Shown here piece after piece: positions 1 through 7,700 of a stretch of DNA of 16,768 nt. The first letter of the stretch is position 1. Each line of letters opens with the position of its first letter. A program made the translations under genes and the position numbers. A model generated the notes under the pieces. It saw only the letters and a list, made by a program, of their open reading frames with translations, made no database searches and had not been told where the DNA came from. Origin of the DNA: Rhodanobacter sp. (GTDB taxonomy: Bacteria; Pseudomonadota; Gammaproteobacteria; Xanthomonadales; Rhodanobacteraceae). The stretch is from positions 1 to 16,768 of the forward strand of contig JAPHUU010000279.1 of assembly GCA_026193555.1 (NCBI GenBank). The letters run 5' to 3'.

Positions 1-1310
1 GGCAGCCCGAAGATGTCCGCGGTGAGCTGCATCGCCGCATCGCTCTGCGAACCGCCACCGGACACGCGCAGGCGGGTGATCGCAGTGCCGGAGCGCTTCT
101 CGATCTTCTCCTTGCCCTGGCGCAGGGCGTAGGCCAGGCCTTCGAGGATCGCCCGGTAGACATGCGCGCGGGTATGCACGTCGCCGAAGCCGATGATCGC
201 CCCCTTCGCCTCCAGCCCCGGCTCGCGGATGCCCGGTGACCAGTAGGGCTGCAGCATCAAGCCCATCGAACCCGGCGGCACCGCCCGGACCAGCTCGTCA
301 AACAAGGTCTCGGGCTCGACACCGAGGGCGTCGGCCCGCAGCCGCTCGGACAGGCCGAACTCCTGCTTGAACCAGCTGACCATCCAGAAGCCGCGGTAGA
401 TCATCACCTCGGTGTTGAAATGGTCGGGGATCGCCGCCGGATAAGGCGGCAGCAGGGGCACGGTTTCCAGATAGCTGCGCCGGGTGGTGTTGATGGTGGC
501 GGTGGTGCCATAGGACAGGCAGGCCGTCTGGGGATCGACCCCGCCCGCCCCCAGGACTTCGCACGCCTTGTCGGCACCGGCGGCGATCAACGGCAGGCCC
601 TCGGGAATGCCCGTGTGGCGGCTGGCCTCGGCGGTGATGACTCCCAGTTGCTCACCGGGCTTGACCAGCTGCGGCAGTTGATCGGCACGCACCTGCACCG
701 CCTGCCATTTCCAGTCACCGGGCGCGGCCCATGTCAGGCGCTTGTAGTCGAAGGGCAGGTACGCGACGCAGCACGCCACCGAATCGACGAAACGATCGCA
801 CAGGCGATGCGTGAGAAAACCCGACAGCAGCAGCAGCTTGTGGGTCTTGGCCCAGATCTGCGGCTGCTGCTGGACAATCCAGTTGACCTCGGCCTGGGCA
901 CGAAAATGGTCGACCGTCGCCTCTTCGCCGATCAGCTTGAACAGCCAGCCCCAGGGGCCCTTGATCCTGCCCTCGACCTTCGCGCGACGCTGGTCGAGCC
1001 ACAGCATCGCCGGACGCAACGCCCGGCCCTGCGCATCGACATTGACCACCGTGCCGCGCTGGGTGGTGAGCGATACGCCGCGGATCTGGCGCCGGTCGAT
1101 GTCCACGGCCTGCCACAACCGCTGGCACGCCTCGCCCAGATTGGCCCAGTAGTAGTCCGGATCCTGTTCGGCCCACCCCGGCTGGTCGGCATAGTAAGGC
1201 TGCAGTTCCACCCGGCCCTTGCCGACCAGGGTGCCGTGCAGGTCGAACAGCAGCGCGCGGACGCTTTGGGTGCCGCTGTCGATCGCCAGCAGGTAGCTTT
1301 TCTCGCTCAA
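1..1310 (-). CDS. FGGY-family carbohydrate kinase, C-terminus beyond left edge
   Basis: An ATP-dependent sugar or polyol kinase of the FGGY family (relatives: glycerol kinase, xylulokinase), cytoplasmic by lack of any signal or membrane segment. The window holds the first 436 residues of a protein usually about 500 long. Seen: the N-terminal phosphate-binding loop DSGTQS (residues 11-16), MLWLDQRR (102-109) in the substrate region, AGADKAC with the expected catalytic base Asp247, the adjacent YGTTATINT nucleotide loop (267-275), and GGGSQSD (418-424) at the start of the C-terminal ATPase lobe. I chose the TTG at 1308-1310 because it overlaps the upstream dehydrogenase stop by four bases (TTGA) and follows a strong AGAGGGGG. 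The residues around 102-109 do not match glycerol kinase or xylulokinase as I remember them, so the substrate is unassigned. Family call is firm; substrate is not. Confidence 0.9.
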   Translation of the reverse strand, partial: MSEKSYLLAIDSGTQSVRALLFDLHGTLVGKGRVELQPYYADQPGWAEQDPDYYWANLGEACQRLWQAVDIDRRQIRGVSLTTQRGTVVNVDAQGRALRPAMLWLDQRRAKVEGRIKGPWGWLFKLIGEEATVDHFRAQAEVNWIVQQQPQIWAKTHKLLLLSGFLTHRLCDRFVDSVACCVAYLPFDYKRLTWAAPGDWKWQAVQVRADQLPQLVKPGEQLGVITAEASRHTGIPEGLPLIAAGADKACEVLGAGGVDPQTACLSYGTTATINTTRRSYLETVPLLPPYPAAIPDHFNTEVMIYRGFWMVSWFKQEFGLSERLRADALGVEPETLFDELVRAVPPGSMGLMLQPYWSPGIREPGLEAKGAIIGFGDVHTRAHVYRAILEGLAYALRQGKEKIEKRSGTAITRLRVSGGGSQSDAAMQLTADIFGL

Positions 1311-2971
1311 GGTGCCCCCTCTTTCAGTTGATTCACGTGCCCGCCGCCGGCGCGCGACGACGCATCGCCATGACGCGCCACATGGCTCATGCCGGGCACA
1401 CCATGGCAGTTTTGCCACAGCGTCAGGTAATCGTGCTCCTCACGCGCCCAGCGCACATCGTCCCAACCCAGGCGCGACTGACACAATGCACGCATGCGCG
1501 GCAATTGCGCCAGCCCACCGTCGGCCAGCAGCAGGCCCAGACGGGTGCGCCGCAGCAGCAGATCGTCCAGATGCAGCACCATTTCGCCTTGCGCAGCCCA
1601 CGCCAGCTCGGCCCAGAGCGTGTCGGTGTCGGCGACCCGCTCGCTGCCGACCTGCGCCATCACCGCCAGCAGCTGCGGCAGGGAACGACCATGGCGACCG
1701 ACCAGGCGACGCTGCAGGGCGCAGCTGAGCGTCGGCATCGGCGGCAGTGGAAAGGCGCGGAAGACCGGTGCGTCCTGGCCATGGACGGTGCGGTCCACGA
1801 ACCGCGCACAGGCCTTCAACACATCCAGCGCGAGCAGGTGGAACGTGGTCAGCTTGCCGCCGGCCAGGGTCACGCAACCGGGTTCGATCCACAGCGCGTG
1901 CTCACGCGTTTCATCCGATGGCTTCGTGCCCGGCTTCCCTTTGCTGATTACCGGACGCACCCCCGCCCAGGTGGACAGCACGTCCCAGATCCCGATGTGT
2001 GCGTCGGGAAACTGCTGGGCGCAGGCGGCCAGCAGATAGGCCGTTTCCTCCACCGTGATGCGCGCTTCCTGATCCAGCGATTCGTGGTGATCCAGATCGG
2101 TGGTACCCACCACCGTGGCGCCTTCCCAGGGAAAAACGAAGACCAGCCTGCGGTCCTCGGCGTGCATGAAGCTGACCGCCTGCGCCACCGGCAACCGCCA
2201 ACGCGGCAACAGCAGGTGGCTGCCGCGCAGCGGACGAATGCGTGCCGGACCCTCGTGCTGGCGCAACCGGTCGCTCCAGGCACCGGTGGCCTGAGCCACC
2301 GCCCGGGCATGGAAGGTATGGCGCTGGCCGCTCTCCCGATCCTGCGCCTCCAGGCCGACCACCCGGCCATCCTTTCGCCGCAGTGCCGTCACCTTGATGC
2401 CGTTCAGCGCCTGACCGCCTTCGGCGCGCGCCTCACCCAGCACGCGAAGCACCAGCCGGGCATCGTCGGTCACGGCGTCGGAAAAGTGCGTGGCGCCGAT
2501 CAGGTCATCGCCTTTCAGGTTGGGCGCCAGGCAGGACAGCTGCTGGCGCGGGTAATAGCGATGGTCGCGGCGGCCGGCCAGGGCGTCATACAGCGTCAGC
2601 AACCCGCCGAAGGCCACCGGTCCCGGAAAACGGCCGCGGTAATGCGGCATCAGGAAGCCCAGCCGATCGACCAGACCCGGCGCCTCCGTCAGCAGCCGCT
2701 GGCGTTCGCGCACCGCATCGCGGGTCAGGCCAAACTGACCGGTAGCGATGTAACGCAAGCCGCCGTGGACCATCTTCGAGGATCGGCTGGACGTGCCCCA
2801 GGCGAAATCGCGCTGCTCCAGCAGCAGGCAGGTCCAGCCGCGCTGCGCCGCCGCCTGCAGAATGCCGGCGCCGCTGATCCCGCCGCCGATCACGATCAGG
2901 TCCCAGTGCCGCGCGGCCAGTTCGGGCAGCGCGCGCGTGCGCCATGCCGCATCCCACACATCCGCGCTCAT
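1307..2971 (-). CDS. GlpD-like FAD-dependent glycerol-3-phosphate dehydrogenase/oxidase
   Basis: A 554-residue flavoprotein of the GlpD family, which oxidises glycerol-3-phosphate (or a related polyol phosphate) to the ketone using FAD, normally at the inner face of the cytoplasmic membrane and passing electrons to quinone. Seen: a Rossmann dinucleotide-binding motif GGGISGAG at residues 29-36; the family signature GTSSRSSKMVHGGLRYI at 59-75; TWAGVRPVIS in the substrate-binding middle; and the C-terminal cap with DLLLRRTRLGL, typical of GlpD. The length is slightly above E. coli GlpD because of a Gly/His-rich tail. The ATG at 2971-2969 overlaps the upstream flavoprotein stop by four bases (ATGA), and its own stop overlaps the kinase start. 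It is embedded with a lipid-type synthase and a kinase rather than with glpF/glpK, so it may not be the main catabolic GlpD. I therefore give no symbol. Confidence 0.9.
   Translation of the reverse strand: MSADVWDAAWRTRALPELAARHWDLIVIGGGISGAGILQAAAQRGWTCLLLEQRDFAWGTSSRSSKMVHGGLRYIATGQFGLTRDAVRERQRLLTEAPGLVDRLGFLMPHYRGRFPGPVAFGGLLTLYDALAGRRDHRYYPRQQLSCLAPNLKGDDLIGATHFSDAVTDDARLVLRVLGEARAEGGQALNGIKVTALRRKDGRVVGLEAQDRESGQRHTFHARAVAQATGAWSDRLRQHEGPARIRPLRGSHLLLPRWRLPVAQAVSFMHAEDRRLVFVFPWEGATVVGTTDLDHHESLDQEARITVEETAYLLAACAQQFPDAHIGIWDVLSTWAGVRPVISKGKPGTKPSDETREHALWIEPGCVTLAGGKLTTFHLLALDVLKACARFVDRTVHGQDAPVFRAFPLPPMPTLSCALQRRLVGRHGRSLPQLLAVMAQVGSERVADTDTLWAELAWAAQGEMVLHLDDLLLRRTRLGLLLADGGLAQLPRMRALCQSRLGWDDVRWAREEHDYLTLWQNCHGVPGMSHVARHGDASSRAGGGHVNQLKEGAP
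1315..1322 (-). promoter_or_regulatory. Ribosome binding site supporting a TTG start for the FGGY kinase
   Basis: On the minus strand this reads AGAGGGGG, four bases before TTG at 1310-1308. It lies inside the last codons of the upstream dehydrogenase. No better start codon precedes the DSGTQS loop, so the site decides the start and suggests termination-reinitiation coupling. Confidence 0.6.
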
Positions 2972-4563
2972 CGTTCGATCAGCACGCCGGGAACCAGGCG
3001 CTGGTCGGGATCGAAGTGCGTCGACAGGGCCCGCAGCGCGGCCATGCCCCGCACCCCCTTCTCCACCGGAAGATAGGGCGCGTGGTCGCGGCCGACGCCA
3101 TGCTGATGGCTGATGGTGCTGTGGTTCGCAACGATGGTCTGGCTGGCCACCCGCTTGAGCTTGCGCCAGCGCGCCAGGGTCCCGGCATAGCTGTCGGCGG
3201 GCCGGAACACGAAGGTGGTGTAGATGCTGGAGCCCTCGCCATAGACGTGCGACAGGTGGGTAAACACGTGCACCCGCTCACCCTCTTCCCTCAGCCCCTC
3301 GGACAGACTCGCCTCGATCCGGTGCAGCAAGGTGTCGACGTGACACCAGTCGGTGGCGGTTTCCAGCGTATCGACGAGGTAGCCGCGAGCCCACAGTCCG
3401 TGACGCAGATAGGGGAAGCGAAAGCGATGTTCGGCCCACCGGCGACCCAGCACGGTCCCGGTGGATACGCCGCCGAAGCGTCGCAGCAATCGCCTGACCT
3501 GGCGCAGCGACGCCGCATTCTGCACCCGGTTGCCGGTGACCCCGAAAGCGAGCATGCACTTGCCTTCGCCGGCGCCTCGCCAGGCGAGGTAGCGCTCCAG
3601 CACGGCGATCTGCCGCGGATGGTCAGCCAATGCCAGCTGGGTCTGTGTCTCGACGGCATTGGAAAGGCGCAGCAGGGACAGCGGCACCCGCGCCTGCACC
3701 AGGGTCCGGATTGCGCGCAATGCTCGCTTCCAGTCGGGCAGGAACACCATGTAGAAACGTTCCTGCTCGGGCAACCGGCTGATCCGCATACTCACCTCGG
3801 ACAGGATGCCGAAGCGCCCTTCCGAACCGAGAACGAGTTCACGCAAGTCCGGACCGGCAGCCGAGGCCGGGAACGTTGGAATCTCCAGCGTCCCGGAAAA
3901 CGTCTCCAGCTTGCCCCCGGCGAACAGTTGCTCGATGCGCCCGTAGCGCAACGACTGCTGCCCGCTGGAGCGGCTGGCGACCCAGCCGCCCAGGGTCGAC
4001 AGTTCCCACGACTGGGGGAAATGGCCCAGGGTGAATCCCCTGGCGCGCAGCTGGCTTTCCACCTGCGGGCCGTTGGCGCCGGGACCGAAGGCGGCGACCA
4101 GGCTGTCTTCGTCGATCTCCAGCAGCCGACCCATGCGCTCCAGCGACACGGTCAGCACGGGTCGGTCACCGGCCGGCGGATTGATATGCCCGACCACCGA
4201 CGTGCCGCCGCCGTAAGGGATCAGGATGACGTCGTGCTGACTGGCCCACGCCATCAGATCGCGGATGTGCTGCGCGGTCTGCGGGTAGGCGACGCCATCC
4301 GGAAACACGCCGAACTCGCCCGAGTGCATGGCCAGCCAGTCCGGCAGGCTCTGGCCGCGGGCGTGACGCACGCGATCGTCCGCCTCGGTGCTGATCAGCG
4401 GATGCGCCGGCAGTCGCGACCTCGGCACCTGGGCCATCACCTGCGCGAACGTGGCATCGGCGAGCAGCTGTCCAGGCCCCACCCGTTTGGCCAGAAAGGC
4501 GGCCGCATGCGCCGGCAGCACCCCCTCGACGGCATCGTCACCCCACCCGTTCCAACGTCGCAT
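2968..4563 (-). CDS. FAD-binding oxidoreductase, alkylglycerone-phosphate synthase (AGPS)-like
   Basis: A 531-residue flavoprotein of the vanillyl-alcohol-oxidase superfamily, closest by motif to alkyldihydroxyacetone-phosphate synthase. In eukaryotes that enzyme swaps the acyl chain of acyl-DHAP for a fatty alcohol, making the ether bond. Seen: FAD-binding loop PYGGGTSVVGH (117-127), a second FAD contact in LGGWVASRSSGQQS (191-204), LVLGSEGRFGI (243-253), and near the C-terminus SSIYTTFVF (445-453) followed by STISHQHGVGRD (482-493). The last resembles the His-rich active-site loop of AGPS, with His486 and His488 present. A VAO-type D-lactate or glycolate oxidase is the main alternative, but the STISH.HGVG loop argues for the AGPS branch. 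The ATG is preceded by AGGGAG at 4576-4571. It is the first gene of the coupled trio, 163 bases after the cyclic-di-GMP gene. No signal peptide or membrane segment. Fold and family are firm; the in vivo reaction is inferred. Confidence 0.85.
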   Translation of the reverse strand: MRRWNGWGDDAVEGVLPAHAAAFLAKRVGPGQLLADATFAQVMAQVPRSRLPAHPLISTEADDRVRHARGQSLPDWLAMHSGEFGVFPDGVAYPQTAQHIRDLMAWASQHDVILIPYGGGTSVVGHINPPAGDRPVLTVSLERMGRLLEIDEDSLVAAFGPGANGPQVESQLRARGFTLGHFPQSWELSTLGGWVASRSSGQQSLRYGRIEQLFAGGKLETFSGTLEIPTFPASAAGPDLRELVLGSEGRFGILSEVSMRISRLPEQERFYMVFLPDWKRALRAIRTLVQARVPLSLLRLSNAVETQTQLALADHPRQIAVLERYLAWRGAGEGKCMLAFGVTGNRVQNAASLRQVRRLLRRFGGVSTGTVLGRRWAEHRFRFPYLRHGLWARGYLVDTLETATDWCHVDTLLHRIEASLSEGLREEGERVHVFTHLSHVYGEGSSIYTTFVFRPADSYAGTLARWRKLKRVASQTIVANHSTISHQHGVGRDHAPYLPVEKGVRGMAALRALSTHFDPDQRLVPGVLIER

Positions 4564-4723
4564 GCGCCCGCTCCCTGATCAGCCCGCACAACACCTTGTC
4601 GGAGAGATCGTGGCCGCAAGGATGCGAAGCGGACGTGTCGAAGCTCCGGCGCCTGCCGACCAGGAGCAGGAAGCGCGTGCCGCCGAATCGATGGCACACG
4701 ATCCGTCGCGCCCAGTCGGGCAA
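4538..4723 (-). CDS. Possible small protein (61 codons) between the cyclic-di-GMP gene and the AGPS-like gene
   Basis: Not a family I recognise. This short reading frame starts at a TTG (4723-4721) three bases after the stop of the large upstream gene and overlaps the AGPS-like start by 26 bases. About 85% of its third positions are G or C, in line with the neighbouring genes, and it contains a short hydrophobic stretch FLLLVG. Against it: no clear ribosome binding site, a rare start codon, and GC-rich DNA that easily produces open frames. If real, it would link the upstream gene and the trio into one transcript. If not, this stretch is the leader of the AGPS-like gene. Evidence is only suggestive. 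Confidence 0.25.
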   Translation of the reverse strand: MPDWARRIVCHRFGGTRFLLLVGRRRSFDTSASHPCGHDLSDKVLCGLIRERAHATLERVG

Positions 4724-4726
4724 CCG

Positions 4727-7700
4727 TCAGGGCGTTCCAGGATCCCCCAGGTTGCCGCCGGCCTCTTCCGTCAACACATTCTCGATCAGCAGGGACAGGA
4801 ACTCCTGGCGTTGCAGACGATAGGTCGGATCGAGCGGGCCATCCTCAGCCGCCGTGTGCATCCCCTGATGACTGGTGATCAAGGCTGGCGACGCCTTCTC
4901 GCTGTCTTGCAGATACTCGCACGAGACGCAGCGTGCCTTCGCGTACGCGCTCCAGAAACGCCGGTCGGCAGGCAGCGCGATGAACTGCTCCTCCCAGCGC
5001 AAGGCGCCTGCCAGCGCCCCGAGACCGGTCAACGGCTGCCGAGCGCCCCCGCTTGCACTGGAGCGGAAGCGCGCAAGCCAGTTCGGCAGTTCCTCTGGCG
5101 GCATCGGTCGCCCCAACGCATAACCCTGTCCGAAATCCGCTCCCAGGATGTTCGCGGCTTCAACCATGCCTGGTGACTCCAGCCCCTCGACCACGACCTC
5201 CATGCCGAGATCGTGCCCGATCCGGATCAACTGGCGAATGAAGCGCAAAGTGCCCTGCGGGTCCCTGGTCGCCTGTCTGACAATGGCCTGGTCGATCTTG
5301 ACCCGGTCGAACGGCCACTGGCGCAGGCGAATCAACGAACTGTAACCGGCACCAAGATCGTCCTCGACCAGCCGCACGCCCAGCGCCTTCATCGACTGCA
5401 TGCCGACTTCGGTCCCATGCGGCGCGTGCTCAGTGCCTATCGGGGACTCGAGTATCTCCAACAGCAGCGCCTCGACAGGACAGCTGCTGGCGGCCAATAC
5501 CGTGCTCGCGATCTCGGCATAGCGAGGATCCTCCAGCGCCACCGCCGGCGCATTGACCGACACGTCCAGCACGTGGCCTGCCTTCACGAGGGTCTGCCGG
5601 CAGCGGGTCGCCTGCTCCAGCCCTTCGCGAAACAGCACCGCCAAGTCTGCGTTGCTCAACGCGGGCAGGAACTTCGCTGGCGCCAGCAGCGTCCCGTCGT
5701 CATCACGCAGTCGCGCCAACGCTTCGAGTTCCGTTACCTGGCGATCGGCAAGCCTGAGCATCGGCTGAAAATGCATCTCGACCGCATGGGTGCGGATCAG
5801 CGACCGCCAGCGCTCCCGCACGAAGAACGGCAGCAGTTCCGCGCCCAGCCGCGGGGGGGCAATGCGCGCGAGCGCAAGATCCAGCACGGTTCTTATCTGC
5901 TCGGCAAAGGCCTGCTGATCCTCGCTCTGGAATCCTCCCGGATAGGGGCTGTAGATGGTGAGCACGGCGACCGGCTTGCCCGGCAGTGAACACAGCGGGA
6001 TGGCGACATTGGAAATTACCCCGATCTGTGTGGCGATCTCACGCCAGATGGACATCGCCGGATCGGTGCCGTAGTGGGGGCACCGCTGAATCTGTGCGGT
6101 TCGCCAGGCCCTGCCGGTGGGGCCGCCGCCCTCCGGATTCCCCTCCTCGACGCCGACCGGCCGTGCCCCTCCCGCCGCCAGCGCGCGCAGGTACTCCGTG
6201 AACGCCGCGCCCGCCACCGCCTCGTAGGTCATTTCGCCCGACAGCGCGGGGCGCCCTACCGTGCATGCGATGATTTCCTCATGCGCCACCAGGATGTCGA
6301 CGACGCCCTGAATGAGCTCCAGATAACCGTCCGCCGACCAGGCGAGGGCATTGAGTCGGGCGATCAGTGCAACGCGGCGACGTTGGAGTTCACGCATGCT
6401 CTCCAGCTGCCACTGGCGTTCCATGCCCAGTCGTTGCAGCAGGATCGTCAAGGCCCTCTGGTCGGCATGTGTGCCGACACGAAGCGTGGTCGCCAGGATG
6501 TCGCGCAGCCGCTCGATGCCTTCCAGCAGCGACACTTCCTCCAGGCCACAGGCCGAATGGAACAAACCCGAACGCCTTGCCCGGGCCCGATGACCCGGCA
6601 AGTCGAGTTGCGGGTCCAGCAGCATCCGCAGATGTCGTGCCAGATGGGTCTTGGCGTTCTCCACATCGGGCGGCGGAAGCACGCCGAGAATATTGGCGGT
6701 ACCTTCCTGCACCACCAGCTCGGCGAAAAACCGCTCCACCGCGTCATCCAGCTGCGCGTCCCAGGTCTCGAGCCGATGACCGAGCTGGGCTGCAGCACGC
6801 TCACCGTAGGGAGAAGCTGCGGCGGCATGATGTTCCGTCGATGGACCCGTCGCGCCTTCCGGCAACGCCAACGCCCACCACCGGGTGCGATCCCGCTTGT
6901 GGGCCTTGACCTGGTACATCGCCTGATCAGCGCTGCGCAGCAGTTGCTCGCCACTCGCGGCGGCATGGATCGGGTACATCGCGATGCCGAGACTGGCACC
7001 CAGCCGGATGGTCGTGCCATCAATGTCCATCGGACGCTGCAAAGCCTGCCAGACCCGATCCAGCAGCAGATCGATGTCGTCCGCGTTTGCCACATCCTCG
7101 AACACCAGCACGAATTCGTCGCCGCCAAGACGTGCCACATAGTCCTCCGATCGCAGCGCTTCACGCAGGCGCGCCGCCACTTCGACCAGGACCCGGTCAC
7201 CCGCTTCATGACCATGGCGATCATTGATCGGCTTGAGGTCATCCAGATCGAGCATCCCCACCGCAACCAGATGTCGGTGCCGCTGCGCCCGCACCAGCGC
7301 ACGTTCGAGGTGATAGTCGAGCGCGCGACGATTGGGAAGGTCGGTCAGCGCATCATGCAAAGCCAGAAAGGTCTGGCGCTCCTGCTCATGGAACAGCGCG
7401 TCCCGGTGCTTGTGCTGCCGCAACGCAAGCGTGGCGGCCTCGGCGATCTCGTCGAGCAGCCGACGCATGTCCTCATCGAATGCCTCCAACTCCTCGGTAA
7501 CCAGGCAGAACACGGCAACCGGCACGCGTCCCGGCGTGATCTCGCCGGCCAAGGTCGAGAAGATCGGCCAGCACCCGATGGCGCCCATCTGCGCCAGTGG
7601 TGCGGTACGCCACAGCGGTGACATCTCCGCGTGTGTCGATGGCTGGATCCTGACGACCGGGGTTCCCTGCATGAAGGTCAGCGTAGATGTGAGGATCAGG

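Noticed and set aside
1328..3076. Long plus-strand open frame (582 codons) opposite the dehydrogenase gene
   Set aside because: It is antisense to a clear GlpD-like gene, has no recognisable motif, and is rich in Gln, His, Arg and Ala as expected for the complement of GC-rich codons.
2944..4578. Plus-strand open frame (544 codons) opposite the AGPS-like gene
   Set aside because: Shadow of the real minus-strand flavoprotein, which has FAD motifs and coupled neighbours; this frame has none.
6074..7621. Plus-strand open frame (515 codons) opposite the GGDEF region
   Set aside because: Antisense to the intact GGDEF and globin-like coding sequence, with low-complexity composition and no family features.
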